Source: JAFGQE01 sp046484775 (GTDB taxonomy: Bacteria; Bacillota; Clostridia; DUPQ01). From it: a stretch of 6,180 nt of DNA. The DNA lies in assembly GCA_046484775.1 (NCBI GenBank), contig JAWOIG010000119.1, positions 1 through 6,180 on the forward strand. The letters run 5' to 3'. The position numbers and the translations under genes were made by a program. A model generated the notes under the pieces. The model was given only the letters and a program-made list of their open reading frames with translations. It did not search any database and was not told where the DNA came from. Positions within the stretch are counted from its first letter, which is position 1. Each line of letters opens with the position of its first letter. Shown one piece after another: positions 1 to 5,430 of the stretch.

Positions 1-1051
1 GAGCTGCATAGACGGCGAGGTCAACCTCGCCCGGCAGGTCCTCGAAGTTCTGATACATCCTGTATTCCTTGTTGCCAATCCTGGTGCTGCCCTCCCTTAT
101 ATTTATACAGTACAGATCCTTCCTGTCCAGTTCATGAAGCAGAGTGGCTATCTCCCTCCCCATGCTGTATTTGGTTTCATCCCTTGATACCCCCACCACC
201 GCAATTCCCCTCGGCTTGAAAAATGCATCGATATTCGAAGTGTCCTCGGTCAGCTTCATCTTGTTCGCAGACTTTTCAAAGACAACATACCCGTCCACCG
301 CTATGAAACGACCGCTTTTTGAAAATACGAATGGATTAACATCCATGGTGGTTATATGGTACTGGACCTTGTCCTCCGATACATCCGAATACCTGTATGC
401 CAGCATGCTTATTATCCTGGCTGCCTTTGCGATGTATCCCTTGTACTCCGGGTGTCCTATTTCGTTGAATTTATTGATGATCTTAAGGCTGCCGGCAAGC
501 TTATCCGCTTCATCCGGCGACAGATATGGAAGAAACAGATTGGCGGGATCGTAGTACTTTGCGAAAAACTCGGCATCGTCGCCTCCCTTGCTCAGTGTCA
601 CCACCGGTCCGAACGCATCGTCGCTCTTGACTCCCATCAGCAGTTCGTTGCCGAGGCTCTGTGTGAAATCAATGTATTCGACAATCAGGAACCCCTCGAT
701 TCCGGGCCTGTCCCCTTCGGCGAAATGCGAAAGAACCTGTTCCTTCATCCTGTGCAGCACAAACTGCACGAAAAGCGCATCGGAGTTATTGACGATCTTG
801 ACCCCGCCTAGTTTCTGCTTGTGGGCGATGTCCCTTGAAACGACCTTGACTACTATCCTTTCACCGAATTGGGAAAGGACCTCCTCAACGGCCATCCCGG
901 GATCCCTGACAAAAACATAATGAGGAACATCAAGGCCGGCATATCCCAGGACATCGTAGACTTCGTGCTCGAACAAAACAGTCCTGCCCGCCAAATGGGC
1001 CCTGTCGAAAACACCGTCAATCTTTTTATATTCAGCTGATCCAATGGACAT
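1..1051 (-). CDS. ADP-forming acyl-CoA synthetase (acetate-CoA ligase family), N-terminal 350 residues, partial
   Basis: The frame reads open from ATG at 1051 to the left edge without a stop, so the 3' part is missing. Residues about 20-260 look like an ATP-grasp_5 domain: KVVSRDIAHKQKLGGV (69-84), ELLMGVKSDDAFGPVV (136-151) and the metal-site-like MDVNPF (236-241). Residues about 275-350 begin a CoA-binding Rossmann domain (FFKPRGIAVVGVSRD, 277-291). Family members make acyl-CoA from acid, CoA and ATP, or run in reverse to make ATP from acyl-CoA, through a phosphohistidine in the CoA-ligase domain, which lies beyond the window. The ATP-grasp part comes before the CoA-binding part; many single-chain relatives have the opposite order. 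The start is supported by GGAGG at 1058-1062, six bases upstream. The substrate cannot be told; acetate, aryl or branched acids are possible. It is divergent from bioY. The cytoplasmic location is inferred from the lack of a signal peptide or membrane segment. Confidence 0.85.
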   Translation of the reverse strand, partial: MSIGSAEYKKIDGVFDRAHLAGRTVLFEHEVYDVLGYAGLDVPHYVFVRDPGMAVEEVLSQFGERIVVKVVSRDIAHKQKLGGVKIVNNSDALFVQFVLHRMKEQVLSHFAEGDRPGIEGFLIVEYIDFTQSLGNELLMGVKSDDAFGPVVTLSKGGDDAEFFAKYYDPANLFLPYLSPDEADKLAGSLKIINKFNEIGHPEYKGYIAKAARIISMLAYRYSDVSEDKVQYHITTMDVNPFVFSKSGRFIAVDGYVVFEKSANKMKLTEDTSNIDAFFKPRGIAVVGVSRDETKYSMGREIATLLHELDRKDLYCINIREGSTRIGNKEYRMYQNFEDLPGEVDLAVYAA

Positions 1052-1078
1052 AAAAAACCTCCGTACTCTTTTATGAAT

Positions 1079-1108
1079 TTGAAAGCCGGGGCAATCCCTC
1101 GTTAATAT
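1079..1108 (+). promoter_or_regulatory. Possible second, upstream plus-strand promoter for bioY
   Basis: TTGAAA (1079-1084), an 18-base spacer, then TAATAT (1103-1108). The -10 box lies in the nonamer GTTAATATT (1101-1109), which recurs exactly at 1210-1218 around the -10 box of the better bioY promoter. A transcript from here would run through the BirA-type operator. It overlaps the divergent minus-strand promoter, so the two may compete. The support is weak. Confidence 0.25.
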
Positions 1109-1135
1109 TATCCGTTATCCCGGTGATAATCGCAA
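1107..1135 (-). promoter_or_regulatory. Candidate sigma-70/A promoter for the acyl-CoA synthetase gene
   Basis: Read on the minus strand, TTGCGA (1130-1135) is followed after exactly 17 bases by GATAAT (1107-1112), about 55 bases before the start codon. The match is 4/6 at -35 and 5/6 at -10. The spacer contains the short inverted repeat TTATC-CCGGT-GATAA (1115-1129), a possible operator. This is a consensus match only. Confidence 0.45.
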
Positions 1136-1163
1136 CACCCTATAAAAAAGGAGCGCCCCACGC

Positions 1164-1195
1164 TTGTCAACCTTGTGTCGTTTTCCGGTTGACGG
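1164..1195 (+). promoter_or_regulatory. BirA-type biotin operator upstream of bioY
   Basis: TTGTCAACC (1164-1172), 14 bases, then GGTTGACGG (1187-1195). The arms are inverted copies at 7 of 9 positions; only the last two bases of the right arm differ. This resembles the known bacterial BirA operator form TTGTnAACC-N(14-16)-GGTTnACAA. The right arm overlaps the -35 box of the bioY promoter, so bound biotinylated BirA would block RNA polymerase. Function is inferred from pattern, spacing and the adjacent biotin-uptake gene; birA itself is not in the window. Confidence 0.75.
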
Positions 1196-1217
1196 TCCGT
1201 CAAGCCCATGTTAATAT
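1189..1217 (+). promoter_or_regulatory. Sigma-70/A promoter of bioY
   Basis: TTGACG (1189-1194), a 17-base spacer, and TAATAT (1212-1217) give a good housekeeping promoter. Initiation would be expected near 1224, leaving a very short leader of about 13 bases that begins at the Shine-Dalgarno. The short leader leaves no room for a riboswitch and fits control by a repressor at the -35 box. Confidence 0.65.
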
Positions 1218-1236
1218 TGTCGGCAAGGAGGGTTGC

Positions 1237-1785
1237 ATGAAGACCAGGGACATTGCATTGATGGGATTTTTCATTGCTCTAGTAACGGCCGGGGCGTTCA
1301 TCAGGATTCCCCTTCCTTTTCTCAGCGTCACTTTCCAGATGCTTTTCGCGTTGCTGGCCGGAATCATACTGGGGCCTGTGAAAGGAGCGGCGGCAATGGC
1401 CGTCTACATGGCTGCAGGACTTGCCGGTCTTCCCGTGTTTTCACTGGGCGGGGGTCCCGGGTATGTTCTTCAGCCCTCATTCGGATTTATAATCGGATTC
1501 CTGCCCGGGGCATATGCGGCGGGATTCGCCTATAACCGCCTCAGCAGGACCGGGGGATATTTAAGAATTCTCGCCGCATATATGATAGGCGCGGCATCAG
1601 TATACTTCATCGGGATTGCTTATATGTATGTTATCCTGACCTTCTATCTGCAAAAGCCAGGTACTGCATTGGCCGGTACAATTATTTCAATGCTGCCGTA
1701 CATGGCAAAGGACATAGTGCTTGGATTGGCGGCATCATTTCTCGGAAGGTTCATTCCCCTTATGAAAAAAGAGGCTTCATCCTGA
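1237..1785 (+). CDS. bioY: Biotin ECF transporter substrate-binding S component BioY
   Basis: A 182-residue, strongly hydrophobic protein with about six predicted membrane segments, the usual BioY length. Recognisable family stretches are the loop after the first helix ending in PFLSVTFQ (27-34), the glycine-rich GLAGLPVFSLGGGPGYVLQP (61-80), the following FGFIIGFLPGA (82-92), and KDIVLGL (158-164) near the C-terminus. BioY captures biotin at the outer face of the membrane and works with the ECF module (BioN or EcfT plus ATPases); none of these partners is encoded here, so it probably shares a module encoded elsewhere. The start was moved inside a longer open frame (a GTG at 1123) because AAGGAGGG (1225-1232) sits four bases before ATG 1237 and the promoter and operator lie upstream of it. 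It is convergent with prfB, 16 bases apart. Confidence 0.93.
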   Translation: MKTRDIALMGFFIALVTAGAFIRIPLPFLSVTFQMLFALLAGIILGPVKGAAAMAVYMAAGLAGLPVFSLGGGPGYVLQPSFGFIIGFLPGAYAAGFAYNRLSRTGGYLRILAAYMIGAASVYFIGIAYMYVILTFYLQKPGTALAGTIISMLPYMAKDIVLGLAASFLGRFIPLMKKEASS

Positions 1786-1805
1786 ATAACCGCAAAGCGG
1801 CTTAT
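1786..1805. terminator. Bulged hairpin between convergent bioY and prfB, possible bidirectional terminator
   Basis: ATAACCGC (1786-1793) pairs with GCGG plus TTAT (1797-1805) across an AAA loop, with one bulged C at 1801. It fills the gap between the two stop codons and includes the prfB stop. There is no adjacent T-run on the plus strand; on the minus strand a run of six T lies about 15 bases beyond. Its position suggests a shared 3' end, but as an intrinsic terminator it is weak. Confidence 0.35.
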
Positions 1806-2914
1806 GCATCCGCACCGCCCTTTTTCATCAGAAAGGCGTTTATAAATGCGTCGATGTCGCCGTCCATTACCCTCTGGACATCCCCGGTCTCATAATTTGT
1901 CCTGTGGTCCTTGACCATGGTGTACGGACAGAATACATATGAGCGTATCTGGCTTCCCCATGCTATTTCCATCTGTACGCCCTTCAGGTCCTCGATCCTG
2001 TCCTTTGCTTCCCTTACCTTCAGTTCCTCCAGCTTGGAGTAAAGCATCATCATTGCGGTTTCCCTGTTCTGGTGCTGGCTCCTCTCGGACTGGCACGATA
2101 CGACCAGCCCTGTGGGCAGATGAGTCAGCCTGATTGCGGAGTCTGTCTTGTTGACATGCTGGCCCCCCGCGCCGGACGACCTGTATGTGTCGACCCTCAG
2201 ATCCTCGGGCCTTATGTTTATTTCCGAATTGTCGCTTATCTCGGGAATGACCTCCAGCGATGCGAAGGATGTGTGCCTTCTGCCCGAGGAATCGAACGGG
2301 GATATCCTCACAAGCCTGTGGACGCCGTTCTCCACCTTAAGGTAGCCATATGCGTAATCGCCCTCGACCCTGGCGGTGACGCTTTTGATCCCCGCCTCGT
2401 CGCCCGCCAGAATATCGGTTATCGTGAATTTGAAATCACTTAATTCAGCCCATCGCGTATACATTCTCAGAAGCATTTCGACCCAGTCCTGTGCCTCGGT
2501 CCCCCCCGCCCCGGCATGAAGCGTCATGATGGCGTTGTCCTTGTCGTGCTTCCCGCCAAGCACCGTCTGAAGCTTGACCTTTGTAAATTCCTTTTCAAGT
2601 CTGTCTGCAGCCGCCTCAAGTTCCGTGCCTATATCGGTGTCGTTGCCGTCTTCATAAAGCTCGAGCAGCACCGCGGCATCATCGTAAATATCCGCGAGCC
2701 TCTCATATCCTGCGAGCCTTCCCTTCAGGAACTTTATCCGCTGCAGCACCTTCTGTGTCTTTTCCTGGTCGTTCCAAAAGCCCGCCTCCGAAGTCTTTTC
2801 CTCGAGCAACGCAATCTCAGCCTTGATTTTGTTTGTATCAAGGGACTTTTCAAGATCCCCTATCTGTTTTTTCATGTCGGCCATTTCCGACTTCAGAATA
2901 CTTGTTTCCCGCAC
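1802..2914 (-). CDS. prfB: Peptide chain release factor 2 (RF2), without the usual frameshift
   Basis: RF2 recognises UGA and UAA stop codons in the ribosomal A site and triggers peptide release. The 370-residue length is typical. Visible parts: an N-terminal helical domain (1-115), the conserved HAGAGGTEAQDW (133-144), the RF2-specific stop-codon-reading tripeptide SPF (205-207) rather than the RF1 form, and the catalytic GGQ (250-252) in GAGGQHVNK. The start is GTG at 2914, supported by AGGAG (minus strand, 2922-2926) seven bases upstream, which shares bases with the stop codon of the preceding aminotransferase gene. The reading frame is continuous: Leu25-Asp26 are read as CTT GAT where most bacteria have an in-frame TGA and a +1 shift, and the distance from this Leu-Asp to the conserved Trp48 equals that in E. 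coli RF2. It is the last gene of the lrp-aminotransferase-prfB cluster, ten bases after its neighbour. Confidence 0.96.
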   Translation of the reverse strand: MRETSILKSEMADMKKQIGDLEKSLDTNKIKAEIALLEEKTSEAGFWNDQEKTQKVLQRIKFLKGRLAGYERLADIYDDAAVLLELYEDGNDTDIGTELEAAADRLEKEFTKVKLQTVLGGKHDKDNAIMTLHAGAGGTEAQDWVEMLLRMYTRWAELSDFKFTITDILAGDEAGIKSVTARVEGDYAYGYLKVENGVHRLVRISPFDSSGRRHTSFASLEVIPEISDNSEINIRPEDLRVDTYRSSGAGGQHVNKTDSAIRLTHLPTGLVVSCQSERSQHQNRETAMMMLYSKLEELKVREAKDRIEDLKGVQMEIAWGSQIRSYVFCPYTMVKDHRTNYETGDVQRVMDGDIDAFINAFLMKKGGADA

Positions 2915-2924
2915 AAATTATCTC

Positions 2925-4091
2925 CTATAAACCGTTTATGAATCTTTCCATCCGCTCAAGCGCCATCCTGATGTTTTCCATCGAACTTGCATATGTAGCC
3001 CTAATGTAGCCCTCGCCGCATTCGCCGAAAGCCGTGCCCGGTACAACCAGTACCTTTTCTTTCTTCAGAAGACCCTCGCAGAATTCGTCGCTGGTCAGTC
3101 CGGTCGAGGTTATGTTCGGGAAAATGTAGAAGGCCCCCTGCGGTTCGAAGCACTTCAGGCCGATTTCCCTGACCCCGTTGAGAATATATCGCCTGCGCCT
3201 GTCATATTCCGCCCTCATTTCCGCCACCTCGTCATCGCAGTTCCTCAGGGCCTCGAGCCCTGCATATTGTGCCGGCGTAGGGGCGCACATGAGGGCATAC
3301 TGATGAATCTTGAATATATGCTTCATTATATCCGCGTTGCCACAGATATATCCAAGCCTCCAGCCCGTCATCGCATGGCTTTTTGAAAAGCCGTTGACCA
3401 GTATGAGCCTGTCCTTTATTTCCGGGAATGTCGCCAGCGACCTGAACTCGAATCCATAGGCAAGCTCGGAATAAATCTCGTCCGAAATAATGATGATATC
3501 CCTGTCCCTGAGAATCTTTACAAGCTCCTCCAGTTCGCTCCCGGTCATGACGGAGCCTGTGGGATTGTTGGGAAACGGGATAACCACGATCTTGGTCCTT
3601 TCCGTTATTTTGGACTCCAGCTCGGCCGGATCTATTTTAAAGAGGTTTTCCTCCTTAAGGACAAGGCTGACCGGCAGGCCTCCGCAGACCGATACGCATC
3701 CCTTGTATGCGACGAAGCTCGGTTCGGGGATGATGACCTCGTCACCCGGCTCGATGATTGCCTTCATTGCAAGCTCGATTCCCTCGCTCGCTCCCACCGT
3801 AACGATTATTTCGTCTTCCCCGCGATATTCCACATTGTATTTTCTCTTCAGATACCTTGATATCTCATCCCTCAGCTCCCTGATCCCGGCATTGGCGGAA
3901 TAATGGGTGTGTCCTTTTTCAAGGGCGTAGATCCCGGCCTCCCTGATCCTCCACGGAGTCACGAAATCGGGTTCCCCTATCCCAAGGGAAACAACGCCTT
4001 CCATCTCATTGATAAGGTCAAAGTATTTCCTTATTCCCGAAGGCGGCAAGTCCCTGATGCCGCCCCTTACGAAGCTTTCGGGAGACTTCAT
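2925..4091 (-). CDS. PLP-dependent class I/II aminotransferase (PatA/AspC-like)
   Basis: A 388-residue fold-type I aminotransferase of the usual length. Seen in the sequence: VGASEGIELAM (99-109) for cofactor phosphate contact, NNPTG (175-179), SDEIY (203-207) with the Asp that contacts the pyridine nitrogen and the stacking-side Tyr, the Schiff-base Lys237 in GFSKSHAMTGWRLGY, Arg245, and the substrate-carboxylate Arg364 in GYIRATYA. Such enzymes move amino groups between an amino acid and a 2-oxo acid in the cytoplasm. The exact substrate cannot be read off; aspartate, aromatic or N-acetyl-diaminopimelate aminotransferases are all near relatives. The start overlaps the lrp stop by four bases (ATGA), suggesting coupled translation, with GGGAGG (4102-4107) a rather long ten bases upstream. 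A regulator of the Lrp family directly before it fits control by amino acid supply. Confidence 0.93.
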   Translation of the reverse strand: MKSPESFVRGGIRDLPPSGIRKYFDLINEMEGVVSLGIGEPDFVTPWRIREAGIYALEKGHTHYSANAGIRELRDEISRYLKRKYNVEYRGEDEIIVTVGASEGIELAMKAIIEPGDEVIIPEPSFVAYKGCVSVCGGLPVSLVLKEENLFKIDPAELESKITERTKIVVIPFPNNPTGSVMTGSELEELVKILRDRDIIIISDEIYSELAYGFEFRSLATFPEIKDRLILVNGFSKSHAMTGWRLGYICGNADIMKHIFKIHQYALMCAPTPAQYAGLEALRNCDDEVAEMRAEYDRRRRYILNGVREIGLKCFEPQGAFYIFPNITSTGLTSDEFCEGLLKKEKVLVVPGTAFGECGEGYIRATYASSMENIRMALERMERFINGL

Positions 4092-4567
4092 AATACTATT
4101 GCCTCCCTGTCGTCTTTTTCAGTTCCCTCGAACATTATGTCGCCGTCCTTGTATTTTTTCAGGACAAAATGCGTGGCCGTGCTCAGCACCCCGTCTATCA
4201 CTGCAAGCTTTTCGGATACGAACATGGCGACTTCCTTGAGGCTGGAGCCCTCCACGACCACCGACAGGTCGTAGCTTCCCGACATGAGGTGGCATGCCTT
4301 TACCTGCGGATATTTGTATATGCGCTCTGCGATGCTGTCGAATCCCTTGTCCCTCTGGGGAGTAAGCCTTACTTCAATCAGCGCCGTCACGAATTCCTTT
4401 TCCGTTCTGTCCCAGTTGACCATGGCCCTATAGCCCAGTATTACGCCGCTGTTTTCCAAGCCGGCGATCGCATCCCGCACTTCCTTCTCCGGCTTTCCGG
4501 TCATGACGGCTATCTCGGCAGCCGTAAGCCTGGCATTGCCTTCCAATATTTCAAGTATTTCTTTCAT
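4088..4567 (-). CDS. Lrp/AsnC family transcriptional regulator
   Basis: A 159-residue protein with the two-part Lrp layout: an N-terminal winged helix-turn-helix (about 1-45, ARLTAAEIAVMTGK then KEVRDAIAGLENSGVILGY) and a C-terminal RAM/AsnC ligand-binding domain (about 58-137) with the characteristic SGSYDLSVVVEG (96-107). Family members form dimers or octamers and respond to amino acids. The start at 4567 is preferred over an in-frame ATG five codons upstream because GGAGG (4573-4577) lies five bases before it, while the upstream ATG has no good site; the family also commonly begins with a sequence like MKEILEILE. It heads the cluster with the aminotransferase and prfB, so it likely controls that operon and itself. 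The effector is unknown. Confidence 0.92.
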   Translation of the reverse strand: MKEILEILEGNARLTAAEIAVMTGKPEKEVRDAIAGLENSGVILGYRAMVNWDRTEKEFVTALIEVRLTPQRDKGFDSIAERIYKYPQVKACHLMSGSYDLSVVVEGSSLKEVAMFVSEKLAVIDGVLSTATHFVLKKYKDGDIMFEGTEKDDREAIVL

Positions 4568-4582
4568 CGTTGCCTCCGCCAT

Positions 4583-4677
4583 TTTTATTCAAACCCGGGA
4601 TTATTCACCGGGAATATGTGCAATACCCTGTAGTATGCGCTACTCCCTGAAATGCGCAGCTCCCTGAAATATGTAAA
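4583..4677 (-). promoter_or_regulatory. Regulatory region upstream of lrp: inverted and tandem repeats
   Basis: This stretch precedes the lrp operon and should hold its promoter, but I could not settle on a convincing -35/-10 pair. It contains the inverted repeat CCCGG (4594-4598) / CCGGG (4608-4612) with an AT-rich nine-base centre, the inverted repeat GTAG (4630-4633) / CTAC (4640-4643), and the tandem repeats listed separately. Lrp-type regulators often bind several phased sites in front of their own gene, so autoregulation is plausible. Confidence 0.4.
4620..4670. repeat. Tandem 17-bp imperfect repeats upstream of lrp
   Basis: On the plus strand, GCGCTACTCCCTGAAAT (4637-4653) is followed directly by GCGCAGCTCCCTGAAAT (4654-4670), identical at 15 of 17 positions. 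A much weaker third unit (4620-4636) shares GC at its start, CCCTG and a final AT. The CCCTG cores lie 17 and 19 bases apart, roughly two helical turns, as expected for multiple sites read from one face of the DNA. Confidence 0.7.
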
Positions 4678-4700
4678 GAGAACCGGTTTTGACGGTTCTC
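4678..4700 (-). terminator. Intrinsic terminator-like hairpin after the DivIVA-like gene
   Basis: A perfect eight-base stem, GAGAACCG (4678-4685) with CGGTTCTC (4693-4700) and a seven-base loop, lies 27 bases past the DivIVA-like stop codon. Read on the minus strand it is followed by TTTACATATTT, a short interrupted U-tract, so termination is probably partial to moderate. It separates this gene from the lrp operon. Confidence 0.6.
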
Positions 4701-4727
4701 CTGTGTGATAAATACACTTATCTGGAA

Positions 4728-5300
4728 TCAACCGAAAAAATCGTCTCCGCTTTCCTCATCCGCCGAAGCAGGTTCAGAGGAATCAGCTGCCGCGGGTTCA
4801 TCAGCGGCCGCAGGCTCATCGACGGCCGCGGTGTCTTCCGCAGGGAGAACCGCAGCTTCAACTTTCCCCTTTTCCCCTGCAGCTATACTTTTGATGGCCT
4901 TTTCAAAAACCGCCACCATGGAAGCGGCATCGGCCTTCATCTTTATCATTTCCTTTTTAATGTCGACTATCTTTTCACGTTCTTTTTCAGCGGCGGTCTC
5001 AAGTTCATTAACCTCGGCGGCTACGCGGTCGCGCGCATCGGCTACAATCTTTTCCGCTTTTTCATTGGCGCTGACCAATGCCTTGGAAATCTTTTCCTTT
5101 TCGGTGTATATTCGTTCTTCCTCGAGCTTCAGCTCTTCATACTTTGCGCTGACTTTCTTAAGCTGCGACATAGTCTTTTCAATCTCCAGGTCCTTTGATG
5201 TGAGTTTTTCCTCATAATCCCTGGTGAGATTTTCCAAATATGTGTTCACCGCGCCCTTATTGAATCCAAACAACGAACCCTGAAATCTTTTACCGGCCAT
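4728..5300 (-). CDS. DivIVA-domain coiled-coil protein with acidic Ala/Pro-rich tail
   Basis: A 190-residue protein. The N-terminus (FQGSLFGFNKGAVNTYLENL, 6-25) matches the short DivIVA-domain signature in which an FGFNK/GYNK-type motif is followed by VxxYL. Residues about 26-140 are a charged heptad-like coiled coil. The tail (147-187) is disordered-looking, built of Ala, Glu, Asp and Pro with a repeated DEPAAA, and the protein ends in the hydrophobic peptide DDFFG. DivIVA-family proteins oligomerise, sense membrane curvature and recruit division, polarity or cell-wall proteins; this one is shorter and more divergent than DivIVA or GpsB proper, so its role is not known. The start at 5300 is chosen over an in-frame ATG 14 codons upstream because GGAGGAGG (5306-5313) lies five bases before it and a stable hairpin occupies the upstream codons. 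It is flanked by trxA and a terminator hairpin. Confidence 0.75.
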   Translation of the reverse strand: MAGKRFQGSLFGFNKGAVNTYLENLTRDYEEKLTSKDLEIEKTMSQLKKVSAKYEELKLEEERIYTEKEKISKALVSANEKAEKIVADARDRVAAEVNELETAAEKEREKIVDIKKEMIKMKADAASMVAVFEKAIKSIAAGEKGKVEAAVLPAEDTAAVDEPAAADEPAAADSSEPASADEESGDDFFG

Positions 5301-5313
5301 GACTTCCTCCTCC

Positions 5314-5333
5314 GCGGCTTCATCAAAAGCCGC
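5314..5333 (-). promoter_or_regulatory. Hairpin abutting the Shine-Dalgarno of the DivIVA-like gene
   Basis: On the minus strand GCGGCTT, a six-base loop and AAGCCGC form a perfect seven-base, GC-rich stem. Its last base is directly next to the GGAGGAGG ribosome binding site. No U-tract follows, so it is not a terminator; it could affect ribosome access or mRNA stability. Confidence 0.5.
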
Positions 5334-5357
5334 TGCAAGCATTTCCTGATATGAAAA

Positions 5358-5381
5358 ATTGCATAATATTCATTATGCAAT
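5358..5381 (-). terminator. AT-rich inverted repeat after trxA, possible terminator or operator
   Basis: ATTGCATAAT (5358-5367), ATTC, then ATTATGCAAT (5372-5381) is a perfect ten-base inverted repeat. Read on the minus strand the stem runs into TTTT and then C, which fits a weak intrinsic terminator 28 bases past the trxA stop. It also lies just downstream of a predicted promoter, where it could act as an operator or a leader hairpin of the DivIVA-like transcript. The choice is open. Confidence 0.5.
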
Positions 5382-5401
5382 CATTCATATAAGCATTTCT
5401 A

Positions 5402-5430
5402 ATTATAAACTATAAATTTTTGTTAATCAA
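5402..5430 (-). promoter_or_regulatory. Promoter of the DivIVA-like gene, overlapping the trxA 3' end
   Basis: On the minus strand TTGATT (5425-5430) is followed after 17 bases by a perfect TATAAT (5402-5407). The -35 box lies in the last codons of trxA and the spacer covers its stop codon. Initiation near 5395 would give a leader of about 95 bases holding both hairpins described here. AT-richness of the region raises the chance of a fortuitous match. Confidence 0.5.

Noticed and set aside
853..1044. Minus-strand frame of 63 codons, and the plus-strand frames at 144-920
   Set aside because: They overlap the acyl-CoA synthetase gene in other frames; only the frame starting at 1051 shows recognisable ATP-grasp and CoA-binding motifs.
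1123..1236. Longer bioY reading frame starting at GTG 1123
   Set aside because: It would translate through the operator and the promoter, has no family similarity in the extra 38 residues, and a much better ribosome binding site serves ATG 1237.
2849..2863. AGGGG-AT-CTT-GA in prfB (codons 18-22) as a relic of the frameshift site
   Set aside because: It resembles the RF2 frameshift signal, but counting back from the conserved Trp48 places the homologous site four codons later, at Leu25-Asp26. This match is probably chance.
4705..5217. Plus-strand frame of 170 codons, Ser/Ala-rich, opposite the DivIVA-like gene
   Set aside because: It is the antisense shadow of a coiled-coil, Glu/Ala-rich gene, has low-complexity content and no convincing ribosome binding site.
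5301..5342. Upstream ATG (5342) as the start of the DivIVA-like protein
   Set aside because: The extra 14 codons include a perfect hairpin and the GGAGGAGG site; the DivIVA signature begins naturally after ATG 5300.
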